From NCBI GenBank assembly GCA_905373625.1, contig CAJPTS010000058.1, positions 1 to 9,168 on the forward strand: 9,168 nt of DNA, in the 5' to 3' direction. Under the pieces are notes generated by a model that was given only the letters and a program-made list of their open reading frames with translations, was not told the DNA's origin and did no database searches. Within the stretch, counting starts at the first letter, position 1. The number at the start of each line of letters is the position of its first letter. This stretch comes from Bacteroidia bacterium (GTDB taxonomy: Bacteria > Bacteroidota > Bacteroidia > Bacteroidales > CAJPTX01). Both the position numbers and the translations under genes were made by a program. Positions 1 to 6,339 of the stretch are shown here, piece by piece.

Positions 1-30
1 GTAAAAAGGTGCCCGGTTTTTTATTTTCTC
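1..30 (+). terminator. Possible 3' half of an upstream gene's terminator
   Basis: GGTGCCCGG followed by TTTTTTATTTT at the very start of the window looks like the downstream arm and U-tract of an intrinsic terminator. The matching upstream arm would lie outside the window, so this cannot be confirmed. Confidence 0.25.
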
Positions 31-96
31 GTCGCTTTGAAAGATTTGTTCTGTATTGCGGCAAATGTTTTTTACAGTGGAAATTGTGAATGCATC

Positions 97-255
97 GGTG
101 GGGGGCAAAATAGAAATTTGGCACTCCCACTTTTTGTGTATTCAGAATGTGCACAATGCAAGACACTGAGTATGAGGAAGGATGGAGCGTACTGACGTAC
201 ATGACCGACTCCGAATTTCTCAGCCAAGACGGCCGTTCGCGCATTATGACACACC
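97..255. mobile_element. MITE-like non-coding repeat, full-length copy
   Basis: Bases 106-167 align without gaps to 5595-5656 after pnp, with 49 of 62 identical by my count. The right end here (243-255) is, in reverse complement, GGTGTGTCATAAT, which differs at one base from GGTGTGTCAAAAT at the left end of the other copy (5588-5600). This copy's own left end (97-111) is degraded, with three T to G changes. The unit is therefore about 157 bases with short terminal inverted repeats and no plausible transposase, as expected of a MITE. A short antisense reading frame crosses it and is probably not a gene. No target-site duplication is visible. It ends 19 bases before the atpD promoter. Confidence 0.45.
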
Positions 256-261
256 GTCATA
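245..261. repeat. Small inverted repeat at the right edge of the MITE-like element
   Basis: TATGAC, five bases (ACACC), then GTCATA form a perfect 6-bp inverted repeat across the inferred right end of the element. It lies 13 bases before the -33 box of the atpD promoter, so it could be either an element end or an operator. Confidence 0.35.
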
Positions 262-273
262 GAAACAATACAA

Positions 274-305
274 ATTGATTGAGTTCGTTTTTTTCGCTAG
301 CTTTG
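274..305 (+). promoter_or_regulatory. Bacteroidetes-type promoter of the atpD cluster
   Basis: TAGCTTTG (298-305) matches the -7 consensus TAnnTTTG exactly. ATTG (274-277) lies 20 bases upstream as a 3-of-4 match to the -33 box. Transcription would begin near 312, giving a leader of about 30 bases before the atpD ATG. No Shine-Dalgarno site is evident in that leader. Confidence 0.65.
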
Positions 306-342
306 CCCCGAGGAAAAAGGATAATCTGAGCGTAGCAGAAAT

Positions 343-1848
343 ATGGTTAAGGGGGTAGTATCGCAGGTCATCGGTCCTGTTGTGGACGTCGTTTTTGAGG
401 TGTCGGAAGAGCAGATGCCTACACTGCATGACGCATTGGACTTGACGCGTCAGGACGGCTCACACCTCATACTCGAGGTACAGCAGCACATAGGAGATAA
501 AACCGTACGTACAATTGCTATGGATTCTACTGACGGACTGAGCCGCGGTATGGAAGTTATAGCAACGGGGGCTAGCATAACAATGCCTGGCGGAGATGCC
601 CTGCGAGGGCGTCTCCTAAATGTGATTGGCGATACGATCGACGGGTTGCGTAAAATTGAAGAAAAAAAGTCGCACCCCATACATCGCGAACCTCCTAAGT
701 ATGAAGATCTCAAGACGGAAAAAGAGGTTCTGTATACGGGCATAAAGGTGATTGACCTCCTAGAGCCGTACATGAAGGGGGGTAAAATCGGACTCTTTGG
801 TGGTGCGGGTGTCGGTAAGACGGTCTTGATCATGGAAATGATCAACAATATAGCCAAAGCCTACAACGGTATGACCGTGTTTGCAGGAGTCGGCGAGCGT
901 ACGCGTGAGGGGAACGATCTCTTGCGTGAGATGATAGAGTCTAACGTTATTCGCTACGGTGAGGAGTTTAAGGCTTCTATGGAGAAGGGCGAATGGGACT
1001 TAGGTAAGGTTGATTACGAAGAGTTAGCCAAATCTCAAGCTACGTTAGTCTTTGGGCAGATGAACGAACCTCCAGGAGCGCGTGCTACGGTTGCCCTCTC
1101 GGCTTTGACGGTCGCAGAATCTTTCCGCGATGGCGGCGGAGATGGTGAAGGGCGAGACATTCTCTTGTTCATAGATAACATCTTCCGTTTCACGCAGGCG
1201 GGCTCTGAGGTCTCGGCATTATTGGGACGTATGCCTTCCGCAGTAGGCTATCAGCCAACATTAGCCACCGAGATGGGAGGCATGCAAGAGCGCATCACGT
1301 CTACGAAACGGGGCTCTATAACTTCGGTACAGGCCGTTTATGTTCCTGCGGATGACCTTACAGACCCAGCGCCTGCTACCACGTTCTCGCACTTAGACGC
1401 TACGACGGTGTTGAGCCGTAAAATCTCGGAGTTGGGTATCTATCCTGCTGTTGACCCGTTAGATTCTACTTCGCGTATTCTGACGCCTGAAATTGTAGGA
1501 CAGGAGCATTATGATACGGCGCAACGTGTTAAGGCGCTATTGCAGCGTTACAATGAGCTACAAGATATCATTGCTATCCTCGGGATGGACGAGTTGAGTG
1601 AGGAGGATAAATTAACCGTACACCGTGCGCGTCGTGTACAGCGATTCCTCTCGCAGCCCTTCCACGTGGCTGAGCAGTTTACGGGACTTAAAGGGGTGCT
1701 AGTATCAATTGAAGATACCGTCAAGGGCTTCAATATGATTATGAATGGCGAGGTGGATAAGTATCCCGAGGCGGCTTTTAACCTAGTGGGTACTATCGAA
1801 GAAGCCATTGCTAAGGGCGAACGTCTATTGAAAGGCGAGGATAAGTAA
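343..1848 (+). CDS. atpD: F-type ATP synthase subunit beta
   Basis: Catalytic beta subunit of the cytoplasmic F1 sector, which makes ATP from ADP and phosphate as the rotor turns. The 501-residue frame shows the N-terminal barrel (about 1-80), then the nucleotide-binding domain with P-loop GGAGVGKT (153-160, Lys159), the GERTREGNDL motif with the catalytic-base candidate Glu185, and Walker B ending at Asp278 in LLFIDN. The C-terminal helical domain includes the DELSEEDK segment. It is about 40 residues longer than E. coli AtpD, partly from an acidic and lysine-rich insertion before LVFGQMNEPPGAR and a GGGDGEG insertion before Walker B, both of which I associate with Bacteroidetes. ATG at 343 gives the expected N terminus. 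It is first in a likely three-gene transcript with atpC, 29 bases after its stop. Confidence 0.99.
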   Translation: MVKGVVSQVIGPVVDVVFEVSEEQMPTLHDALDLTRQDGSHLILEVQQHIGDKTVRTIAMDSTDGLSRGMEVIATGASITMPGGDALRGRLLNVIGDTIDGLRKIEEKKSHPIHREPPKYEDLKTEKEVLYTGIKVIDLLEPYMKGGKIGLFGGAGVGKTVLIMEMINNIAKAYNGMTVFAGVGERTREGNDLLREMIESNVIRYGEEFKASMEKGEWDLGKVDYEELAKSQATLVFGQMNEPPGARATVALSALTVAESFRDGGGDGEGRDILLFIDNIFRFTQAGSEVSALLGRMPSAVGYQPTLATEMGGMQERITSTKRGSITSVQAVYVPADDLTDPAPATTFSHLDATTVLSRKISELGIYPAVDPLDSTSRILTPEIVGQEHYDTAQRVKALLQRYNELQDIIAILGMDELSEEDKLTVHRARRVQRFLSQPFHVAEQFTGLKGVLVSIEDTVKGFNMIMNGEVDKYPEAAFNLVGTIEEAIAKGERLLKGEDK

Positions 1849-1877
1849 AACTCTCTTTGTACACCAAGCTCTATGCG

Positions 1878-2138
1878 ATGCGAATAAGTATCATAACGCC
1901 AGAACAGGTCGTATTGGATTGCGAGGCGAGGCAGGTCATCGTACCAGGAACAAAAAGCCCTTTCGCCATGTTAGACAAGCACCAAGCCATAATCTCCTCC
2001 CTCCTCCCCGAGGGGGAGATCAAAATCTCTAAGTCTGACGGCACGGAGCTGAGGGTACGGATAGAGGGGAATTGCATAGTAGAACAACACGACAATCTTG
2101 TTTCGGTGCTTGCCACAAAGGCAAAGATTGAGCAATAG
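1878..2138 (+). CDS. atpC: F-type ATP synthase subunit epsilon, short form
   Basis: Epsilon subunit of the F1 central stalk, which couples F1 to the membrane rotor. The 86-residue product begins MRISIITPEQVV and covers only the N-terminal beta-sandwich; the GxxSPFAMLDKHQAIISSL segment matches the family pattern GxxGxxxVLxxHAPLIxxL. The C-terminal helical hairpin that inhibits hydrolysis in E. coli (about 138 residues) is absent. Short epsilon subunits are usual in Bacteroidetes, so this is not a truncation in this strain. An in-frame TTG at 1857 would add seven residues that fit nothing in the family, so the ATG at 1878 is preferred. It lies between atpD and the secreted protein and should be co-transcribed with both. 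Confidence 0.94.
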   Translation: MRISIITPEQVVLDCEARQVIVPGTKSPFAMLDKHQAIISSLLPEGEIKISKSDGTELRVRIEGNCIVEQHDNLVSVLATKAKIEQ

Positions 2139-2153
2139 AAATCTTAGCGGGCG

Positions 2154-2825
2154 ATGAAGCATCTGGGGCTAATCGCATTTATTTGTGGATGGTTTATCTC
2201 AGTTACCTGCGCGCAGCAAGCATTAGTGTCGGGCTCAGGTGTCGTGGTCGGAACTAAGTTAGTTGTCGGAACTAATGCCCCCTACTGTGTCATTTTACCT
2301 GACGATGCCGTCGGCACATCAGAGCTGGTTACACTTGGGCGTAAAATCAATAACTTAGGAGCGAACGTGCTCCTAATTCCTACAGAGAAACCATATACAA
2401 CAGCCGATGCTTCGGCTGATGACTTGGTAAATGACATAGGGTGGCGTATCGCAGAGTTGCGAAAGAAAACCTCTGCGCCCATTTTCCTGCTCGCCGAGAA
2501 CAGAACCTCGGCTGCTGCACTTATTGCTGCTACGAAGTATTTTGCCATTAAAGGCGTGATTGCCGTTTCTACGGGCGAATATTTCTCTAATAGGCAGTAT
2601 GTAGAGCAGTCGCTGAGCATGTTGCGCGTCCCCGTACTCTCGCTTTCTACAGAAGAAGAGCTCGAGACCGTGAAAGGAGTCTTTGCCCAGTTACCTCGCC
2701 GTTTTGTGATCTATTCGACTGATCTACAGTCGTCGGGGTATACGGATTTACTTAAGAACTCCAAACAATCGGGTAAGATCTGGCTTGCCATCTCCGTCTT
2801 TTATCACGAGCATTTCGATAATTGA
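2154..2825 (+). CDS. Secreted protein resembling a degenerate alpha/beta hydrolase, in the atpDC transcript
   Basis: No firm family assignment. The 223-residue product starts with a probable signal peptide (about 1-20, hydrophobic LGLIAFICGWFISV, likely cut after TCA), so it should reach the periplasm. The rest follows an alpha/beta-hydrolase order: a strand near PYCVILPDD, a strand NVLLIP, a strand IFLLAEN followed by an Ala-rich helix, then KGVIAVSTGEYF and RVPVLSLSTEEE. Where a serine hydrolase has GxSxG, this protein has AENRT (114-118, Asn116 for serine). The acid position falls in TEEE (166-169), and GYTDLL (Tyr196) replaces the usual HG near the end. If that alignment is right, the triad is lost and the role is non-catalytic. 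It starts 15 bases after atpC. In Bacteroides-type clusters a hypothetical gene also follows atpC, but I cannot show it is the same family. Confidence 0.85.
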   Translation: MKHLGLIAFICGWFISVTCAQQALVSGSGVVVGTKLVVGTNAPYCVILPDDAVGTSELVTLGRKINNLGANVLLIPTEKPYTTADASADDLVNDIGWRIAELRKKTSAPIFLLAENRTSAAALIAATKYFAIKGVIAVSTGEYFSNRQYVEQSLSMLRVPVLSLSTEEELETVKGVFAQLPRRFVIYSTDLQSSGYTDLLKNSKQSGKIWLAISVFYHEHFDN

Positions 2826-2835
2826 TGCTGCGGAT

Positions 2836-2870
2836 TGCGGAACGATATCTTGTTCCCGCATCTTTTCTTT
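2836..2870 (+). terminator. Intrinsic terminator of the atpD-atpC cluster
   Basis: TGCGGAAC (2836-2843) pairs with GTTCCCGCA (2852-2860), leaving one bulged C and an 8-base loop, and is followed by TCTTTTCTTT. It begins 11 bases after the stop of the secreted protein, so the ATP synthase transcript probably ends here. Confidence 0.65.
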
Positions 2871-2923
2871 GTACAAGCTTTCGTGCTCCCTTTCTAAAAT
2901 CTTTTAGGTATCGTCTGTACATG

Positions 2924-2951
2924 ATTTTGGTTCTGTATCCAGAACTAAAAT
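2924..2951. repeat. Inverted repeat overlapping the rpsO promoter, possible operator
   Basis: The arms 2924-2935 (ATTTTGGTTCTG) and 2940-2951 (CAGAACTAAAAT) are reverse complements, with eleven Watson-Crick pairs and one G-T, separated by TATC. The repeat covers the -33 region and most of the spacer of the rpsO promoter and ends five bases before its -7 box. As DNA it suits a dimeric regulator; as RNA it could be a second weak terminator, but only a short T-run follows. Confidence 0.6.
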
Positions 2952-2964
2952 TTTCGTAACTTTG
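2931..2964 (+). promoter_or_regulatory. Promoter of rpsO
   Basis: TAACTTTG (2957-2964) is a perfect TAnnTTTG -7 box. The -33 element is less clear: TTCTG (2931-2935), 21 bases upstream, is the best placed, and a better TTTG at 2926-2929 is 27 bases away. Transcription should start near 2971, leaving a leader of about 40 bases. Confidence 0.65.
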
Positions 2965-2977
2965 CGATCCAGTTTAA

Positions 2978-2995
2978 CCCCCACGGGAGTGGGAC
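2978..2995 (+). promoter_or_regulatory. rpsO leader hairpin, possible S15 autoregulatory site
   Basis: CCCAC (2980-2984) pairs with GTGGG (2989-2993) around GGGA, a GNRA-type tetraloop, within the short leader of the rpsO mRNA. Ribosomal protein S15 is known to repress its own translation through leader structures in several bacteria, with unrelated structures in different lineages. That this hairpin does so is inference from position and stability. Confidence 0.4.
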
Positions 2996-3009
2996 TAATT
3001 TGTTTGTTC

Positions 3010-3282
3010 ATGGATTACTTAACTTCTGAAAAGAAACAGGAGCTTTTCGGTCAGTACGGGAAGTCTAATAAAGACACGGGATCGCCCGAGGCACAAGTGG
3101 CTTTATTTTCCTACCGTATCAATCACCTCACCGAGCATTTGCGTACACATCCGAAGGATTTCTCCACGCAGCGTGCGCTATTAAAAATGGTCGGACGGCG
3201 TCGTAAGATTCTTAATTATCTCAAGGAGGTAGACATTGAGCGCTACCGCGCGATAATTAAGGCATTGAATCTCCGCCGATAA
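3010..3282 (+). CDS. rpsO: 30S ribosomal protein S15
   Basis: Primary 16S rRNA-binding protein of the small-subunit platform, also part of an intersubunit bridge. The 90-residue product is of normal family length and shows the hallmark stretch KDTGSPEAQVALFSYRINHLTEHL, followed by HPKDFSTQRAL, the basic VGRRRKILNYL and the C-terminal RYRAIIKALNLRR. The start is the ATG at 3010. An in-frame TTG at 2962 would add 16 residues but lies inside the -7 promoter box, so it cannot be in the mRNA. No Shine-Dalgarno site is visible. It has its own promoter and terminator and precedes pnp, a gene order shared by many bacteria. Confidence 0.98.
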   Translation: MDYLTSEKKQELFGQYGKSNKDTGSPEAQVALFSYRINHLTEHLRTHPKDFSTQRALLKMVGRRRKILNYLKEVDIERYRAIIKALNLRR

Positions 3283-3301
3283 ATTCGGAGAAAGTTAAGG
3301 G

Positions 3302-3345
3302 TGGTGCTTTAGTGCTAAAGTCATTAAAGCACCATTTATTTTATA
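3302..3345 (+). terminator. Terminator after rpsO, possibly leaky into pnp
   Basis: TGGTGCTTTA (3302-3311) pairs perfectly with TAAAGCACCA (3325-3334) around a 13-base loop and is followed by TTTATTTTAT. No convincing TAnnTTTG promoter is visible between it and pnp, so some readthrough from rpsO into pnp is likely. The stem could also be an RNase processing site, as in the E. coli pnp leader, but that is inference. Confidence 0.6.
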
Positions 3346-3406
3346 AAGTAAATTCATCGGTGCTGACGAGCGCGCGTGTAGTGCAGGCGCAATTCGTGTT
3401 AGTGCC

Positions 3407-3412
3407 AAGGAG
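3407..3412 (+). promoter_or_regulatory. Shine-Dalgarno site of pnp
   Basis: AAGGAG lies 12 bases before the ATG at 3425. Clear Shine-Dalgarno sites are otherwise lacking in this window, so this one stands out and supports the chosen start. Confidence 0.5.
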
Positions 3413-3424
3413 TCAATTAAGAAT

Positions 3425-5560
3425 ATGCAGGTAATAGAAAAGACCATCACACTGCCCGACGGGCGTAGCATAGTCCTCGAAACGGGGAAGCTCGCTAAGC
3501 AAGCCGACGGGGCTGTGATGTTAAAAATGGGCAACACCATGTTGCTCGCTACAGTGGTTAGCGCACAGGAAGCTGGAGAGGACGTAGATTTTATGCCCCT
3601 CAGTGTGGACTATCGCGAAAAGTACTCAGCAGCAGGACGTTTCCCAGGCGGCTTCTTTAAGCGTGAGATGAAGGCATCGGATTACGAGATCCTTGTCTCC
3701 CGTCTTGTTGACAGAGCCTTGCGCCCATTATTCCCCGAAGATTATCACGCTGACACCATAGTGAACGTGATCCTCTTCTCGGGCGAGACCGAAGAGATGC
3801 CCGATGCGCTTGCGGGATTGGCAGCCTCCGCCGCTTTAAGTGTCTCAGACATTCCGTTCGGCGGTCCAATCTCAGAAGTACGCGTGGCGCGTATTGATGG
3901 CAAGTTCGTAATCAACCCCAAGTACTCTGATTTGCAGCGTGCTGATCTCGAGCTCATGGTCGGTGCCACCTATGAGAATATTCTCATGGTTGAGGGCGAG
4001 ATGAATGAGGTCAGCGAGGAGGTGATGATCGAAGCTATTCGAGTGGCGCATGAGGAGATTAAGCGGCATTGCGAAGTACAAATGGCCTTGGCGAAGGAGT
4101 TAGGTATAGTAAAACGCACGTACTGTCACGAAACGAATGACGAGGAGCTCCGTCAGCGTGTACACGATTTCTGTTATGATCGTGCTTATACCATCGCAAA
4201 GTCGCAATTGCCTAAACAGGAGCGTGCCGCTGCTTTTGAAGGACTACTCAATGACTTTTGGGAAACGATCCCCGAAGAAGAACGCCCTGCTCTCACGGTC
4301 ATGGTTAACCGTTACTACCACGCCGTTGAGAAAGAAGCCATGCGCAAAATGATTCTCAATGATAAAGTGCGCTTGGATGGTCGTAAAACCGATCAGATAC
4401 GCCCCATCTGGTGCGAGGTAGATTACTTGCCCTGTACGCACGGTTCGTCTATTTTTACACGAGGAGAAACGCAGTCTTTGTGTTCTGTTACTCTCGGTTC
4501 TAAGTCTGACGAAAAGATGATCGACGAGGTGCTATACGAAGGAAGTGAGCGTTTTACTTTGCATTACAATTTCCCGCCTTTTTCTACGGGCGAAGCGCGC
4601 CCTACACGTGCTCCAGGACGCCGCGAGATCGGGCACGGTAATCTGGCGCACCGAGCATTGAAGAGTATGCTCCCTGCAGAGGAGGACTTCCCATATGCAA
4701 TTCGCGTTGTGAGTGACATCTTAGAATCTAACGGATCGTCCTCTATGGCTACAGTTTGTGCAGGAACCTTAGCGCTTATGGATGCAGGCGTAAAGATGCG
4801 TAAACCCGTATCGGGCATTGCTATGGGTTTAATCTCTGATACCGAAAATCAGCGTTTTGCCATTCTCTCTGACATATTAGGCGATGAAGATCACCTCGGA
4901 GATATGGACTTTAAGGTAACTGGAACACGCGATGGTATCACGGCTACGCAGATGGATATAAAGGTCGACGGCTTACCTTACGAAGTCTTGGCGCAGGCGC
5001 TAGAACAGGCACGAGTGGGGCGTATGCATATACTGGGTAAAATCTTAGAGACGATCCCAGAACCCCGCGCTGATCTCAAGCCTAATGCGCCGCGCAGTGA
5101 GCAGATGTCTATACCGCGCGATATGATTGGTGCGATTATTGGTCCTGGTGGTAAGGTCATCCAAGAAATGCAACGCGAAACGGGCACGCAGATAAACATC
5201 GAAGAGGTGGATAACCGAGGGCTTATTACCATCTATAGCTCTTCGTTAGATGCAATGGCGGCTGCCAGAAAACGTATCAATGCCATTGTTGCCATCCCCG
5301 AAGTGGGCGAAGTGTATCACGGAAAAGTAAAATCTGTTACCCCTTACGGCGCTTTTGTTGAGATTATGCCAAATCGCGACGGCTTGCTGCACGTCTCCGA
5401 GATGGATTGGAAGCGTATCGAAAAGGTGGAAGACTACATTAAGGTGGGCGACGAGGTTGATGTTAAGTTATTAGAAATTGATCCCAAGACGGGAAAGCTG
5501 CGTCTGTCACGTAAAGCGCTCATACCTAAGCCGCGGCACGAAGCGCCTAAAGCCGAATAA
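3425..5560 (+). CDS. pnp: Polyribonucleotide nucleotidyltransferase (PNPase)
   Basis: Phosphorolytic 3'-to-5' exoribonuclease of the cytoplasmic RNA-decay machinery, releasing nucleoside diphosphates; the reverse reaction adds tails. The 711-residue product has the complete family layout: first RNase PH-like domain (about 1-145) with FPGGFFKREMKASDYE, an alpha-helical linker (about 150-310), a second RNase PH domain (about 320-545) with PTRAPGRREIGHG and ESNGSSSMATVCAG, then KH (about 560-620, GPGGK at 573-577) and S1 (about 628-698, YHGKVKSVTPYGAFVEI). The catalytic aspartates correspond to Asp487 and Asp493 in GDEDHLGDMD. A short basic tail ends the protein. ATG at 3425 is supported by AAGGAG. 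It sits 142 bases after rpsO. PNPase often controls its own mRNA through the leader, but no specific site can be proved here. Confidence 0.99.
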   Translation: MQVIEKTITLPDGRSIVLETGKLAKQADGAVMLKMGNTMLLATVVSAQEAGEDVDFMPLSVDYREKYSAAGRFPGGFFKREMKASDYEILVSRLVDRALRPLFPEDYHADTIVNVILFSGETEEMPDALAGLAASAALSVSDIPFGGPISEVRVARIDGKFVINPKYSDLQRADLELMVGATYENILMVEGEMNEVSEEVMIEAIRVAHEEIKRHCEVQMALAKELGIVKRTYCHETNDEELRQRVHDFCYDRAYTIAKSQLPKQERAAAFEGLLNDFWETIPEEERPALTVMVNRYYHAVEKEAMRKMILNDKVRLDGRKTDQIRPIWCEVDYLPCTHGSSIFTRGETQSLCSVTLGSKSDEKMIDEVLYEGSERFTLHYNFPPFSTGEARPTRAPGRREIGHGNLAHRALKSMLPAEEDFPYAIRVVSDILESNGSSSMATVCAGTLALMDAGVKMRKPVSGIAMGLISDTENQRFAILSDILGDEDHLGDMDFKVTGTRDGITATQMDIKVDGLPYEVLAQALEQARVGRMHILGKILETIPEPRADLKPNAPRSEQMSIPRDMIGAIIGPGGKVIQEMQRETGTQINIEEVDNRGLITIYSSSLDAMAAARKRINAIVAIPEVGEVYHGKVKSVTPYGAFVEIMPNRDGLLHVSEMDWKRIEKVEDYIKVGDEVDVKLLEIDPKTGKLRLSRKALIPKPRHEAPKAE

Positions 5561-5563
5561 GAG

Positions 5564-5578
5564 TTGCTAAAATAGCAA
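5564..5578 (+). repeat. Short hairpin after pnp
   Basis: TTGCT (5564-5568) and AGCAA (5574-5578) can pair around AAAAT just after the pnp stop. The stem is short and A-T rich, so its role is uncertain. Confidence 0.25.
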
Positions 5579-5581
5579 AAC

Positions 5582-5622
5582 ACAGAGGGTGTGTCAAAAT
5601 AGGAATTTGGCACACCCTCTGT
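5582..5622 (+). terminator. Strong 41-base hairpin ending the pnp transcript
   Basis: ACAGAGGGTGTGTCAAA (5582-5598) pairs along its whole 17 bases with TTTGGCACACCCTCTGT (5606-5622), with one G-T pair and a 7-base loop. It starts 22 bases after the pnp stop. No T-run follows, so it would block 3' exonucleases or be a Rho- or RNase-dependent end rather than a classical intrinsic terminator. It is the left part of the repeat also found upstream of atpD, so the cell may have reused mobile DNA as a transcript end. Confidence 0.5.
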
Positions 5623-5656
5623 ACGTATGTTCAGAATGCGTAAAATGTAAGGCACT
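5588..5656. repeat. Truncated copy of the MITE-like repeat
   Basis: Bases 5595-5656 align without gaps to 106-167, about 79 percent identical. The copy begins with GGTGTGTCAAAAT (5588-5600), the better-kept terminal repeat. The alignment fades after 5656 and no right end (ATTATGACACACC) follows, so about half of the element is missing. Confidence 0.55.
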
Positions 5657-5715
5657 TTGCTCTTCAGCGAAAAACCTAATTGTATTTAATTTTACCGACC
5701 TATAGTACCATTACG

Positions 5716-6339
5716 ATGATTGTTATCATTCTTATTGCCATTACCATTCTGATCTCAGTTCTTGCATTTTCTAGGCGCGAATATCTATATCGTTTAGCCT
5801 TGTCGTATTACGAGGTAGTGGAACGACGACAAATCTACAGACTGCTCTCGCACATGTTCGTGCACGGAAGCTGGGGGCATCTCCTCATCAATATGCTAGT
5901 CTTTTATTCTTTCGCCACGGCGCTTGTAAACGACTTTGATTATCTCCTCGAGGTGGGCATCATGCGCTTCCCTACGTTGCAATTCCTCTTCCTTTACCTA
6001 GGAGGAGGGATTACGGCAGGCTTATTTAGTCTCTTATTGCGTCGCGAGCAGAGTATCCCGAGTGTCGGTGCCTCGGGGGGCGTTGCGGCACTCGTCTTTG
6101 CCACTATCTTTTTTGACCCTTGGGAACGCCTATATATATTTGGGCTAGTGCCACTACCAGGCATTATTTTGGGGGTTATATATCTTATCTATTCGTGGTA
6201 TATGGGTAGGCGGGGCAAAGATAACATAGACCATCACGCGCATTTTTTTGGTGCACTCTACGGTTTTATTTACCCCATCATAGCTATTGATTATCATCTT
6301 GTCTTTCATTTCTTAAACCAACTTGTGGGGCTAAGATAA
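5716..6339 (+). CDS. Rhomboid family intramembrane serine protease
   Basis: Predicted integral membrane protease that cuts other membrane proteins within or near their transmembrane segments; the substrate is unknown. The 207-residue product has about six hydrophobic segments. It carries all rhomboid marks: HMFVHGSWGHLLINM, with His55 and Asn59 in the HxxxN pattern of the second core helix; SVGASGG, with nucleophile Ser120 in GxSG; and HFFGALYG, with catalytic His176 in HxxGxxxG. It is therefore probably active. The ATG at 5716 is preferred over an in-frame TTG at 5680, which would add a 12-residue extension ahead of the first membrane segment. The short length suggests only the six-helix core and no cytoplasmic domain. 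Its stop directly abuts the next start (TAAATG), indicating coupled translation with the aminotransferase-like protein. Confidence 0.94.
   Translation: MIVIILIAITILISVLAFSRREYLYRLALSYYEVVERRQIYRLLSHMFVHGSWGHLLINMLVFYSFATALVNDFDYLLEVGIMRFPTLQFLFLYLGGGITAGLFSLLLRREQSIPSVGASGGVAALVFATIFFDPWERLYIFGLVPLPGIILGVIYLIYSWYMGRRGKDNIDHHAHFFGALYGFIYPIIAIDYHLVFHFLNQLVGLR

Noticed and set aside
72..260. Antisense reading frame across the region upstream of atpD
   Set aside because: It lies almost wholly inside the MITE-like repeat, has no promoter or known domain, and is best explained as repeat sequence. Its peptide resembles small hypothetical proteins over-predicted in such repeats.
450..857. Long antisense frame within atpD
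   Set aside because: It is a shadow of a strongly conserved gene and has no family resemblance.
1857..1877. Upstream TTG start for atpC
   Set aside because: It adds seven residues that fit nothing in the epsilon family, while the ATG at 1878 gives the expected N terminus.
2962..3009. Upstream TTG start for rpsO adding 16 residues
   Set aside because: The TTG is part of the TAACTTTG promoter box, so it precedes the transcription start, and the added residues do not fit S15.
3335..3424. Separate promoter for pnp
   Set aside because: The best candidate, TAAATTCA (3349-3356), misses the key TTTG and has no -33 partner at the right distance.
5680..5715. Upstream TTG start for the rhomboid gene
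   Set aside because: The extension is not typical of rhomboids and overlaps a possible promoter-like TAATTTTA (5687-5694), which itself lacks a well-placed -33 box and was not called.
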